Counted from the first letter of the stretch, positions 41,778-49,012 are shown. The stretch: DNA of 49,244 nt from a candidate division WOR-1 bacterium RIFOXYB2_FULL_37_13 (GCA_001771535.1 MEUB01000013.1:4595-53838), one strand, 5' to 3'. The notes: generated by a model from the sequence alone, not told the origin. Made by a program: numbers and translations.

Positions 41778-41886
41778 ACTTTACCTAGTATCGTTAAATT
41801 TACTATGAATTTTCACTTTTTATTTAAAATGCACGAAAAAAGTAAGAGATTGGATGAAATTTATAGGTCTTTAGCCTGTTTTTTGC

Positions 41887-41892
41887 TATAAT
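41887..41892 (+). promoter_or_regulatory. -10 box of the flavin reductase gene
   Basis: TATAAT, 9 bases before the ATG at 41902, with no Shine-Dalgarno. Confidence 0.65.
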
Positions 41893-41901
41893 TATATTAT
41901 A

Positions 41902-42489
41902 ATGGAAAAAAATAAGATCAGCGATAAAGTTGTTTGGAAACCGGGAACAATGGTATACCCTGTTCCCGCGGTCATGGTTTCGTGCGGCGATAATACGGAC
42001 AATTACAATATAATCACAATCGCGTGGACCGGAACTATTTGTTCTGAACCTCCGATGACATATGTTTCTATCCGACCGCACAGGCATTCTCACGGTCTTA
42101 TAAAAAAGAGCGGAGAGTTTGTAATTAATTTGACGACTGCAAAACTCGCATATATTACCGATTTATGCGGGGTTAAATCGGGCAGAGATGTTAACAAATT
42201 TAAAGAATTTAAATTAACTCCTGTAAAAGGCGAGCATGTCAAAGCTCCTTTAATCAAGGAATGTCCGGTTAATATAGAGTGTAAAGTAACGGAAGTTAAA
42301 AAGCTTGGGACGCATGACATGTTTATGGCACGCGTCATGTGTATCCATGCTGACAAAAAATATATTAGAAAAGACGGCAAATTCGATCTGCGCAAAGCGG
42401 AACCCATTGCGTATTCACATGGGAATTATTACGCATTAGGCAAGTATTTAGGCTTCTATGGTTATTCGGTAGCCAAGAAGAGAAAGTAG
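41902..42489 (+). CDS. Flavin reductase / flavoredoxin family protein
   Basis: 195 aa of the FMN-binding split-barrel flavin reductase domain: PGTMVYPVPAVMVSCGDNTDNYNIITIAWTGTICSEPPMTYVSIRPHRHSHGLIKKSGEFVINLTT, the last part covering the FMN phosphate and stacking residues, then CGVKSGRDVNKF and ECKVTEVKKLGTHDMFMARV. Members pass electrons via FMN in anaerobes or supply FMNH2. The C-terminal AEPIAYSHGNYYALGKYLGFYGYS is family-typical. The last codons and the stop form the beginning of a heptamer array. Confidence 0.92.
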   Translation: MEKNKISDKVVWKPGTMVYPVPAVMVSCGDNTDNYNIITIAWTGTICSEPPMTYVSIRPHRHSHGLIKKSGEFVINLTTAKLAYITDLCGVKSGRDVNKFKEFKLTPVKGEHVKAPLIKECPVNIECKVTEVKKLGTHDMFMARVMCIHADKKYIRKDGKFDLRKAEPIAYSHGNYYALGKYLGFYGYSVAKKRK

Positions 42490-42558
42490 AAAGTAGAGAA
42501 TGGCAAGTGGTGCGGGTGGCTGTGTTATAAGTTATTAGTTATTAGTGATAAGTTATAC
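42481..42558. repeat. Heptamer-period arrays between the flavin reductase gene and tRNA-Leu
   Basis: Two families in succession. First AGAAAGT (twice) with related units over 42481-42501, decaying to 42523. Then five units in register (GTTATAA, GTTATTA twice, GTGATAA, GTTATAC) from 42524 to 42558, ending at the base before the tRNA. Confidence 0.85.
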
Positions 42559-42642
42559 GGGCGAGTGGCGGAACTGGCAGACGCACATGACTTAGGATCA
42601 TGCGGGCTAATCCCCTTGGAGGTTCAAGTCCTCTCTCGCCCA
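42559..42642 (+). tRNA. tRNA-Leu (anticodon TAG)
   Basis: Acceptor GGGCGAG pairs with CTCGCCC, discriminator A. The anticodon stem CATGA/TCATG encloses CTTAGGA with anticodon TAG. A long variable arm (GCGGGCTAATCCCC region) is typical of class II tRNA-Leu. T loop GGTTCAAGTC. No CCA is encoded. Confidence 0.93.
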
Positions 42643-42646
42643 TAAT

Positions 42647-42702
42647 AGCTTATAGCTTATAGCTTATAGTTTATGGCTTATGGGGAACATCTTATGGCTT
42701 GA
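42647..42702. repeat. Heptamer-period array after tRNA-Leu
   Basis: Eight units in register: AGCTTAT three times, then AGTTTAT, GGCTTAT, GGGGAAC, ATCTTAT and GGCTTGA. It begins 5 bases after the tRNA. Confidence 0.85.
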
Positions 42703-42730
42703 TTGTTTGTATGCTATAATATTTTTGAAA

Positions 42731-42751
42731 GCTATAGGCTATAAGCTATAC
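42731..42751. repeat. Heptamer-period array before tRNA-Gly
   Basis: Three units (GCTATAG, GCTATAA, GCTATAC) ending 2 bases before tRNA-Gly; a TATAAT lies just upstream at 42715-42720. Confidence 0.75.
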
Positions 42752-42753
42752 AT

Positions 42754-42826
42754 GCGGGAGTAGCTCAGTTGGTAGAGCGCAACCTTGCCAAGGTTGAGGT
42801 CGCGAGTTCGAGACTCGTCTCCCGCT
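42754..42826 (+). tRNA. tRNA-Gly (anticodon GCC)
   Basis: Acceptor GCGGGAG pairs with CTCCCGC. Anticodon stem CAACC/GGTTG with loop TTGCCAA gives GCC. D arm TAGCTCAGTTGGTAGAGC and T loop GTTCGAGAC are normal. No CCA is encoded. Confidence 0.95.
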
Positions 42827-42838
42827 TTTTTATCGCAG

Positions 42839-42912
42839 GCGCCCGTAGCTCAGCTGGATAGAGCGGCTGCCTTCGAAGCAGCGGGTCGCAGGTTCAACTC
42901 CTGTCGGGCGCT
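42839..42912 (+). tRNA. tRNA-Arg (anticodon TCG)
   Basis: Acceptor GCGCCCG pairs with CGGGCGC. Anticodon stem GCTGC/GCAGC with loop CTTCGAA gives TCG. T loop GGTTCAACTCC. It lies 12 bases after tRNA-Gly and is probably cotranscribed with it. Confidence 0.95.
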
Positions 42913-42918
42913 TGAATT

Positions 42919-44880
42919 CTACCTTTGAGCTATTTTTGCATATAACGGATTAATTTCGTTTTCATAACCGGCATCAAAATTAAGCAACTCATTTGTTAAT
43001 TCTTTAACTGTATCTGTTTTTGACAGCAACTCTACCGCTTCGGCGCGGGTAAGCTTTTTATTCGGTTCAAAAGATTTGCCTCTTAGGTATTGAAGCATCC
43101 CTGCATCATAAGCACCGGCAATTATTTTTGCTGCCCAGTGGTTTGATGCAATGTCTTTAAATAATGTTTGAGAGTAGGTTTCCTGTTCAACCTTGCCAAA
43201 CCTCGCGATCATTGTTAAGCCTTCCGCGCGGGTTATATTTTCTTTTGGCCTGAACGTCCTGTCAGGATAACCTTTTACAATGTTTGTTTTTACCGCTTTT
43301 TCAATAAAGCCCGCTGCCCAATGTTTTGCCGTAAAATCTTTAAATGATACGGAATTTGGCGTTGCTATCTCATTGCCGCTTTCTGTTCTTACAAGCAAGG
43401 TTGCCAATTCAGCCCTAGTAATATTCCCTTCAGGTTTGAAGGTTCCGTCTGGATATCCCTTGATTATGCCTAATGTTCCTATGTAACTTACAGGATCATA
43501 AACCCAATAGCTTGGCTTAACATCAGGAGAAGATATTAGCCGTAATGTCCTGAGCCTTTCTGTTTCTACAAGTTCGCCCTTTTTATTATAAGCTTGAACC
43601 CATAAAGTATTCTTTTTGAGGGAAAGAGGAACTTCTACGTCAAAAGATCTGTCTTGCCCGATGCTGATCCATGTGCCATTGATTTTTGCTGATCCGACAT
43701 CAGGATGCATTTTACCTGTAACTGTTACTTTAAAATCATGAGTTATTGATGTTGGACTTGGACTTGTTATAATAATGTAATCTTTTACCTCTTTTGCCGG
43801 AGGAACAAGCCCATAATTTATTGAAAAGAAATGATTATCAACTCCGGGTGCGCCCGCAAACTGGTGATAAGCATAATCAAACCTGAAACCTTTAAAATCA
43901 ACTCCAATTCCTGCCGTTAAATCATTGCTGATGTCACTTCCGACCATTGCCTGATCGATGCCGGCTCTTATTGAGAGTAAACTGATAGGGCTCCATTCAA
44001 CTCCTAATTTATACAAAGCCGGTACACTTAGATTTGGCTGCATGTGTAAATCAAGAAGCGCTTTTAAACTTTGATTATTATATGAAGTTAATGCGTTTTC
44101 ATCTCCAAGTATGTTTGAGCTTATCCCTACTTTTATAAGAGCAGGATAAGATTCTTCCCATCCGTTGGGGTACGTTAATTTTCCGCCAAGGGAAAAAGGA
44201 AGGGCGTTTTGAACAACTGCGCCGTAGGATAACCCTTTAATTGCTGTATTGCCTTTAAGCCCAAGATCGAGTTCTGTCCCGTTTCCTGCTGTATTGGAGA
44301 GGCCTCCTCCCGATAAACCAACACTGAATATTTTAAAATTAACTCCATAATCTATATCGTTCATCCAAGGGGTATTTATTACCAGACGTTTTAAAGGATA
44401 AAAAGAGAAAATTCCTTCCATTTTATTTGCATATGAAAGAATTAACGCGTTATTATAGTAGCCCATATTGCTTAATGCCGGATCTTGTATATAAATAGGA
44501 TCTGACGGATCTGACAATTCTTCTACCTTTGTCGGCAGTGCTCCTCCCGTATTTGAACTTACAATACCAAGACCAAATTTCCCATATTGTGTCGGATAGA
44601 TCCCGCTCAAACTGAAATAATTATATTCTTCAAGTAAGTTTCCAGACATACTGGCGATCTGCCAATATTTAATAGAAGCTAAACTTGCCGGATTGCTGTA
44701 AAGGCTGTTTGCATCTCCCTCCAATCCCATGCTGGCACTTCCCAAGCTTAAAACTCTCGCGCCGATGGCAATTCTTGTAGGGTCGGGAGCAACAGCCGCA
44801 AATACTGCGTAACTTAAAAAGAAAAGAACAAAAACGCTGGCCAGTAACCTCCTTATAGTTTTGTTTATTAATTTATTCAT
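42919..44880 (-). CDS. Outer-membrane-type beta-barrel (PorV/UPF0164-like) fused to three SLH domains
   Basis: 653 aa. Signal peptide MNKLINKTIRRLLASVFVLFFLSYAVFA, then the start of a PorV/FadL-like barrel (ARVLSLGSASMGLEGDANSLYSNPASLASI) and alternating strands to about residue 360 (IRAGIDQAMVGSDISNDLTAGIGVDFKGFRFDYAYH). An Ig-like or Cadherin-like domain of about 85 residues follows (IIITSPSPTSITHDFKVTVTG). Three SLH repeats end the protein: GIIKGYPDGTFKPEGNITRAELA, IVKGYPDRTFRPKENITRAE and MLQYLRGKSFEPNKKLTRAEA. SLH domains bind pyruvylated wall polymers, so this would tether the outer membrane to the cell wall from the barrel's C-terminus. GGGGGA precedes the ATG. Confidence 0.88.
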   Translation of the reverse strand: MNKLINKTIRRLLASVFVLFFLSYAVFAAVAPDPTRIAIGARVLSLGSASMGLEGDANSLYSNPASLASIKYWQIASMSGNLLEEYNYFSLSGIYPTQYGKFGLGIVSSNTGGALPTKVEELSDPSDPIYIQDPALSNMGYYNNALILSYANKMEGIFSFYPLKRLVINTPWMNDIDYGVNFKIFSVGLSGGGLSNTAGNGTELDLGLKGNTAIKGLSYGAVVQNALPFSLGGKLTYPNGWEESYPALIKVGISSNILGDENALTSYNNQSLKALLDLHMQPNLSVPALYKLGVEWSPISLLSIRAGIDQAMVGSDISNDLTAGIGVDFKGFRFDYAYHQFAGAPGVDNHFFSINYGLVPPAKEVKDYIIITSPSPTSITHDFKVTVTGKMHPDVGSAKINGTWISIGQDRSFDVEVPLSLKKNTLWVQAYNKKGELVETERLRTLRLISSPDVKPSYWVYDPVSYIGTLGIIKGYPDGTFKPEGNITRAELATLLVRTESGNEIATPNSVSFKDFTAKHWAAGFIEKAVKTNIVKGYPDRTFRPKENITRAEGLTMIARFGKVEQETYSQTLFKDIASNHWAAKIIAGAYDAGMLQYLRGKSFEPNKKLTRAEAVELLSKTDTVKELTNELLNFDAGYENEINPLYAKIAQR

Positions 44881-44902
44881 TTATTTTCCCCCTTAACATC
44901 CT

Positions 44903-45045
44903 TCTAAAAAGGACAGCACGCCCTGTTTTTAATTTGAGCGTGCTGCAAAAATTCATCTGATTTTTAAATGCCGGCAAAAACAGGAAAACGGCATTTTGCT
45001 CCATGCACTTGTACTATCGGGGGGAGGAGCTGAAAACTTGCATGG
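44903..45045 (-). ncRNA. Structured leader or small RNA upstream of the barrel-SLH gene
   Basis: Three stems follow each other: CCATGCA/TGCATGG (45001-45007 with 45039-45045), AATGCCG/CGGCATT (44967-44973 with 44989-44995) and CAGCACGC/GCGTGCTG (44914-44921 with 44938-44945). On the minus strand the last stem is followed by CCTTTTT, like an intrinsic terminator or attenuator directly before the gene's ribosome-binding site. I do not recognise a known riboswitch. Confidence 0.45.
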
Positions 45046-45093
45046 GGTTTATTGCCAGGGATTAGTTGATAGCTTATAATAGTAGGACTTTTG

Positions 45094-46083
45094 ATGCGCT
45101 ATTTAATAAAAGAAGTAAATTGCAATAAACGATTGGATGTTTTTGTCTCATCCTTGGGAATAGGCCTTTCGCGATCTTACGCCCATCATTTGATAAACGG
45201 CGGGAATATTTTAGCCAATAATAAAAAGGTAAAACCTTCATATAAAGTAAAACTTGGCGATGAGGTTGAAATCAACCTTCCTCCTTCCATTGAATTAAAA
45301 GCAATTCCTGAAAAAATCCCTTTAAAAGTTATTTATGAGGACAGCAATCTTATTGTCATAAACAAGCCGAGGGGGATGGTTGTTCATCCCGCGGCTGGAA
45401 ATTATACAGGAACGCTTGTCAATGCCTTGTTGGCTCATTGTAAAGATTTGTCGGGAATTGGGGGTGTTTTACGTCCGGGGATTGTTCATCGACTGGATAA
45501 GGATACTTCAGGCCTTATAGTTGCGGCCAAAAATGACGAAGCTCATCAATCGTTGAGCAAGCAGTTTAAAGAGCATGCCGTCAAAAAGGTTTATGTCGCG
45601 CTGGCTTTTGGCTGGCCTAAAAAAGACAAGGAGACAATAGAAGAGCCAATTGGAAGGCATCCTGTGCATCGCAAAAAGATGGCAGTTGTAAAGAGTGAAC
45701 AGTTTACAGTTAACAGTGTACAGGAAAAAAAAAGAAAGTTAAAAGCTAGAGAGGCGGTTACTCATTATAGTGTTATAGATAGATTTACTGATGAAGAAGG
45801 GAATAAGTATTCATTGCTTGAGCTTAATATTGAAACCGGCCGTACTCATCAGATCCGCGTCCATTTAAGTCATATAGGGCATTCGATCGTGGGAGATGCA
45901 GTTTATGGATTGGGGAAATGTCGAATGTCGAATGTCCAATGTCAAATTAAAGGTCAATTACTTCATGCGAAACTTTTGGGGTTTGTTCATCCGTCAACTG
46001 GTAAATATGTTGAATTTCGGGCAGAGATTCCTGATGACATGAAAAACGTTCTTGATCTACTCAAGCAAACAAAGAATATATAA
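45094..46083 (+). CDS. RluD/RluC family 23S rRNA pseudouridine synthase with repeat inserts
   Basis: 329 aa from MRYLIKEVNC; TATAAT is at 45075-45080. An S4 RNA-binding domain (about 15-65; DVFVSSLGIGLSRSYAHHLINGGNILAN) precedes the synthase domain with VINKPRGMVVHPAAG and the catalytic Asp in HRLDKDTSGLIVAAK. LNIETGRTHQIRVHLSHIGHSIVGD is the other signature. Two short segments do not fit the family: SEQFTVNSVQEKKRK and KCRMSNVQCQIKGQ. Both are encoded by heptamer arrays. The frame is intact, so the enzyme is probably active. The exact uridines cannot be assigned. Confidence 0.95.
   Translation: MRYLIKEVNCNKRLDVFVSSLGIGLSRSYAHHLINGGNILANNKKVKPSYKVKLGDEVEINLPPSIELKAIPEKIPLKVIYEDSNLIVINKPRGMVVHPAAGNYTGTLVNALLAHCKDLSGIGGVLRPGIVHRLDKDTSGLIVAAKNDEAHQSLSKQFKEHAVKKVYVALAFGWPKKDKETIEEPIGRHPVHRKKMAVVKSEQFTVNSVQEKKRKLKAREAVTHYSVIDRFTDEEGNKYSLLELNIETGRTHQIRVHLSHIGHSIVGDAVYGLGKCRMSNVQCQIKGQLLHAKLLGFVHPSTGKYVEFRAEIPDDMKNVLDLLKQTKNI
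45695..45722. repeat. Heptamer-period array inside rluD-type gene (first)
   Basis: Four units in register: GTGAACA, GTTTACA, GTTAACA, GTGTACA. It encodes SEQFTVNSVQ in frame. Reverse complements of the units match the array before glmS. Confidence 0.85.
45917..45958. repeat. Heptamer-period array inside rluD-type gene (second)
   Basis: Six units: AATGTCG twice, AATGTCC, AATGTCA, AATTAAA, GGTCAAT. It encodes CRMSNVQCQIKGQ in frame. On the opposite strand these are GGACATT-type units, the family of the GH42 promoter array. Confidence 0.85.
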
Positions 46084-46087
46084 TTCG

Positions 46088-46255
46088 TTAAAATATTACA
46101 AATGACGAAAAAAATCCGAGCATGGAAGGAAAAAGAATTATCAACGATTCATCAATTCCTAAATTCAATCCGGAGAACTTGAAACTTGCATAGATTCCGG
46201 CGGCAATTAAAAGGCTGATCCCGCTTCCCTTGAGCAATCTTTTAATAAGGGACAT
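46088..46255 (-). CDS. Small hypothetical membrane protein (55 aa)
   Basis: An open frame on the minus strand starts at ATG 46255, 9 bases after AGGAG, and ends at TAA 46088. It reads MSLIKRLLKGSGISLLIAAG, then IYASFKFSGLNLGIDESLI and ILFPSMLGFFSSFVIF. A basic N-terminus, two hydrophobic helices and a short loop suggest a small inner-membrane protein. Without this gene the 295 bases between rluD and coaX would be empty. A TATAAA stretch lies upstream. Function unknown. Confidence 0.65.
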   Translation of the reverse strand: MSLIKRLLKGSGISLLIAAGIYASFKFSGLNLGIDESLIILFPSMLGFFSSFVIF

Positions 46256-46378
46256 AAAAATCATCTCCTATTTTATATCGTTTATATATTTTGGGAATTT
46301 CATTGAAAATGCTATACTTTTTAAAATGAACGATTTGCGGCATCCAATGTGCTTTCTACTGAAGAGAGAGGGACGGAG

Positions 46379-47101
46379 ATGAAAAAAATACTGGTAATTG
46401 ATATTGGGAACAGTTCAACAACTTTTGGTGTTTTTCATGGAAAGAAACTAAGAAGCCGATGGGTTGTTAAAACTTTGAAATTGGGGGAATATAATCTTAA
46501 AAGTTATGCTAATTATGATGTTATCGTTTCTTCTGTTGTTCCTTCAATTGATAAAGTTTTGAAAACAAAATTATCTCAAAGTGTTTTTGTAAAAGCCTCT
46601 GATTTTGATAAAAGCATGAGGATTAGGATTAGGAGAAAAGGAGAAGTCGGAGCCGATCGTGCTGTTAATGCTTATGCTGCAAGAGAAATATACGGGAAGC
46701 CCGCTATTGTTATAGATTTTGGCACGGCGACGACTTTTGATATTGTTTCGGGCAAAGGTGAATATCTTGGGGGTGCTATTGTTTCAGGGATTCAAATGAC
46801 CTGCGATGCTTTGTCTGAAAAGACAGCAAAACTTCCTCACATTACAATCAAACCTCCAAAAAATTTAATAGGCGATTCAACTGTTGAGGCTATGAGATCT
46901 GGGATTTTGTACGGATATGTATCATTGGTTGAGGGCATGATTGCAAGATTCAAAAAGAAGATTGGTTCAAAAGCTATTGTTGTCGCAACAGGTGGTTATT
47001 CTAAACTAATAGCGAAATACGCGAAAGGGATAGATGTTGTGGATGTGGATTTGATCTTGAAGGGGTTGGTTGGTTTTTGGTTTTGGGAAGGCTTAAGATA
47101 A
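46379..47101 (+). CDS. coaX: Type III pantothenate kinase
   Basis: CoaX phosphorylates pantothenate, the first step of CoA synthesis. 240 aa from MKKILVIDIGNSSTTFGVF, the ASKHA phosphate-1 motif. GADRAVNAYAA, VIDFGTATTFDIV, GEYLGGAIVSGIQMTCDALSEKTAKLP and VATGGYSKLIA are family signatures. The ATG at 46379 is preferred to 46349; GAGAGGG lies upstream. The final residues VGFWFWEGLR are unusual; they are encoded by a GT-rich heptamer-like stretch and extend past the family's normal LKGL ending. The last 101 bases overlap the convergent glycosylase gene. Confidence 0.95.
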   Translation: MKKILVIDIGNSSTTFGVFHGKKLRSRWVVKTLKLGEYNLKSYANYDVIVSSVVPSIDKVLKTKLSQSVFVKASDFDKSMRIRIRRKGEVGADRAVNAYAAREIYGKPAIVIDFGTATTFDIVSGKGEYLGGAIVSGIQMTCDALSEKTAKLPHITIKPPKNLIGDSTVEAMRSGILYGYVSLVEGMIARFKKKIGSKAIVVATGGYSKLIAKYAKGIDVVDVDLILKGLVGFWFWEGLR

Positions 47102-47609
47102 ACCTATATGGCTTCATTGCCCAAATTTCCCCCGCATAATCAACTCCTATCCTTGGCAAACATTTGATTTTTGAACTTGAAATTTTAACTCCGCGATCTT
47201 CAAACCACAAACCTGTTTCAGGAGTTGCGTCTTTTCCATTGAATTGTTTATCAATCTTAAAATATTTAGTAAGCCTTGCCGGGCCGTTTACAGCCTCAAC
47301 TCCTCTTAGTAATACAGCCGCAGGGTAATCTTTTTTATCCGTTACTATATTTACAAGCCAATGTATTCCATAAGTAAAATAAATATAAAAACATCCAGCC
47401 TCTCCAAACATGATCTGATTTCTATTGGTTTTTCCGCGATGCGCATGTGATGCTTTATCCAAAAATCCGTCATAAGCTTCAACTTCTGTAAGCATAGAGA
47501 CGATCTCTTTACCTCTATAATGTCTTACAAGATATTTGCCCAATAACTCTTTTGCTACAATAAGCGTTTTGCGCGCAAAAAATGGTTTTGTTAAAATTTT
47601 TCTTTTCAT
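47001..47609 (-). CDS. 3-methyladenine DNA glycosylase (AAG/MPG family)
   Basis: Removes alkylated purines such as 3-methyladenine in base excision repair. 202 aa from MKRKILTKPFFARKTLIVAKELLGKYLVR. Core motifs: EVEAYDGFLDKASHAHRGKTNRNQIMFGEAGCFYIYFTYGIHWLVNIV (catalytic Glu and the base-flipping Tyr region), AVLLRGVEAVNGPARLTKYF and LPRIGVDYAGEIWAMKPYRF. The frame does not stop after PYRF but runs on through ILSLPKTKNQPTPSR and further, antisense to the end of coaX. The start at 47651 is rejected since it precedes the -10 box (TATACT, 47635-47630). Confidence 0.93.
   Translation of the reverse strand: MKRKILTKPFFARKTLIVAKELLGKYLVRHYRGKEIVSMLTEVEAYDGFLDKASHAHRGKTNRNQIMFGEAGCFYIYFTYGIHWLVNIVTDKKDYPAAVLLRGVEAVNGPARLTKYFKIDKQFNGKDATPETGLWFEDRGVKISSSKIKCLPRIGVDYAGEIWAMKPYRFILSLPKTKNQPTPSRSNPHPQHLSLSRISLLV
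47062..47096. repeat. GT-rich heptamer-like array at the coaX/glycosylase overlap
   Basis: About five units (GGGGTTG, GTTGGTT, TTTGGTT, TTGGGAA, GGCTTAA). It encodes the extra C-terminus of coaX on one strand and extra residues of the glycosylase on the other. Weaker register than other arrays. Confidence 0.45.
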
Positions 47610-47666
47610 ATTACGGTAAAGTGAAATGTAGTATAATAGGAGGTATTTCAATAGAAACCTTTACTT

Positions 47667-47879
47667 TCAAAAAAGCACCGCTTGTGTAGGAGTTTTTCCT
47701 GCAAAAGTTTCATAAACATCTGGATCTTTTAAAACACAATGAAGACCGTGGTGTGTTTTAGCTTTAGCAATAATTTTACCTAAAATAGGTTCTTTGTATT
47801 TCCCTCTTTTTGTAACTTTAATACCCAGCCAAAAACCGCGAAATTTCTTTTTTAATTTTTTTATATTTTCTCCATCCAT
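47667..47879 (-). CDS. Small hypothetical protein (DUF5678-like)
   Basis: 70 aa from MDGENIKKLKKKF, with GAGGTG 6 bases before this ATG. The pattern FRGFWLGIKVTKRGKYKEPILGKIIAKAKTHHGLHCVLKDPDVY resembles DUF5678 proteins (a short beta-alpha-beta module usually encoded beside a retropepsin-like protease). No such partner lies downstream, where the glycosylase starts. Assignment is tentative. Confidence 0.5.
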   Translation of the reverse strand: MDGENIKKLKKKFRGFWLGIKVTKRGKYKEPILGKIIAKAKTHHGLHCVLKDPDVYETFAGKTPTQAVLF

Positions 47880-47961
47880 TAAATTCACCTCTTTATTTGA
47901 AATTTAAATATAATTTAAATTATATCATTAAAAAAGGGGTTTATCCTTTTTATCTCTTATC

Positions 47962-48130
47962 TTTGTATGAAGCAGCTCAAATTCTAAGAAGCATTCCAGC
48001 AATTAATAGCGCAGTTAATCTTGATACTGGTGGTGGAAATGTGGGAGGATATGCAGATGGAGAAAATTGGCAGTTTTTTTCGTCAGGACACACTGCTCGC
48101 TCTGTTTTTTATTACAAAAAGTTACCCTAG
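47962..48130 (+). pseudogene. C-terminal fragment of a phosphodiester glycosidase (NAGPA/DUF2233) family gene
   Basis: The frame reads LYEAAQILRSIPAINSAVNLDTGGGNVGGYADGENWQFF and SGHTARSVFYYKKLP before TAG. Helix, (A/V)LNLDGGG-type strand and the final R-x-V-x-x-x-x-x-YK match the C-terminus of NAGPA-domain proteins (usual motif NLDGGGS). There is no start codon with a ribosome-binding site and the rest of the domain is missing, so this is a 3' gene remnant. Confidence 0.55.
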
Positions 48131-48153
48131 TTCTGTGACCGTGTAAAGAGTCC

Positions 48154-48576
48154 TCATTGCAATTCCAAAACTTTTTGCAGTAATTTTTTTATTAGATTTA
48201 CCTGACCCTTAAACATTTTGATGCTTTCCCATTTTAAATCAAGATACCTATGCGCAAGACGGTTTCTTTGTACTGCAAGTTTTGAGAGTGATTCCTGTTC
48301 TTCTTTTGTAAAATTAAATAATTCCGCGGTTTTCATTAAAACTTCTTTATAGTTTTCAGTTGCAATGCCTTTTTCGGCTAATATTGTACCTCCAACTTCA
48401 AGTAAAGCTGTTAGAATGTTTTCTACGGTTTTTTCCATTAATTTTTGAATTTTAGAATCTTTATGATATTGTTCCCATGACTTGTTATTATATTCCACTT
48501 CAAACTCTTTAATTTCCTGCAAAATAAATTGTAATGAATCTGCAATCCTTCCTTTAGCGTAAGAAAATTCAACCAT
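48154..48576 (-). CDS. HepT-like HEPN toxin (DUF86) of a MntA/HepT pair
   Basis: 140 aa, all-helical. The HEPN RNase motif R-x4-H-x-Y reads RNRLAHRY in VQRNRLAHRYLDLKW near the C-terminus, as in HepT. HepT cleaves RNA and is silenced by AMPylation by its MNT partner. The upstream partner gene overlaps it by 8 bases. Typical helices ADSLQFILQEIKEFEVEYN and ETKYKEVLMKTAELF-like segments precede the motif. Confidence 0.9.
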   Translation of the reverse strand: MVEFSYAKGRIADSLQFILQEIKEFEVEYNNKSWEQYHKDSKIQKLMEKTVENILTALLEVGGTILAEKGIATENYKEVLMKTAELFNFTKEEQESLSKLAVQRNRLAHRYLDLKWESIKMFKGQVNLIKKLLQKVLELQ

Positions 48577-49012
48577 GAGAAACCTCCTTCAACACATTTC
48601 TGGCCGCTTGCAACTGAAATGATGTTCCAAAAAGTTCAAAATCATTCATTTGAAAAAGAGCTTCATTGAATAAGCTTATATATTGGTTTTTATCTTTTAC
48701 GTACAAAGGGATACCTAAAATAATTGCGTTATAGTAAACCATAGGCTTTCTAAAATCATTATATATAGGCATAATATCGACTTCGGCATTAATATAAGAA
48801 TTTATATCAACAGTGATTTGAGAGATAAAGTTTAAAATTTTTTCATCAGAATCAATATCTTTTGAAAAAACAATGGCAATGTCAACATCAGACTCTTCTT
48901 TTATAAACCCCGAGGCATATGAGCCAAAAAGAAAAGCCGCCTCTATACAATAACTTTCTGCGTTTTTTTTGAAATAATCTGTTAAAATTTCTATAAGTCT
49001 ATCTTTTAGCAT
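48569..49012 (-). CDS. MNT-type nucleotidyltransferase antitoxin (MntA-like)
   Basis: 147 aa. The minimal nucleotidyltransferase motif reads FLFGSYASGFIKEESDVDIAIVF (GSxASG with D-x-D), with a later acidic residue in EVDIMPI. In MntA/HepT modules this protein adds AMP to the HEPN toxin and blocks it. The gene order antitoxin-toxin and the 8-base overlap fit. No good Shine-Dalgarno is visible before the ATG. Confidence 0.9.
   Translation of the reverse strand: MLKDRLIEILTDYFKKNAESYCIEAAFLFGSYASGFIKEESDVDIAIVFSKDIDSDEKILNFISQITVDINSYINAEVDIMPIYNDFRKPMVYYNAIILGIPLYVKDKNQYISLFNEALFQMNDFELFGTSFQLQAARNVLKEVSHG

Noticed and set aside
42481-42751. CRISPR-like array near the tRNA cluster
   Set aside because: Units are only 7 bases and contiguous, with no spacers and no cas genes.
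46618-46645. A GGATTA period-6 stretch in coaX taken as another repeat array
   Set aside because: Its translation RIRIRRKGEVGADR matches the normal family sequence, so it is ordinary coding DNA.
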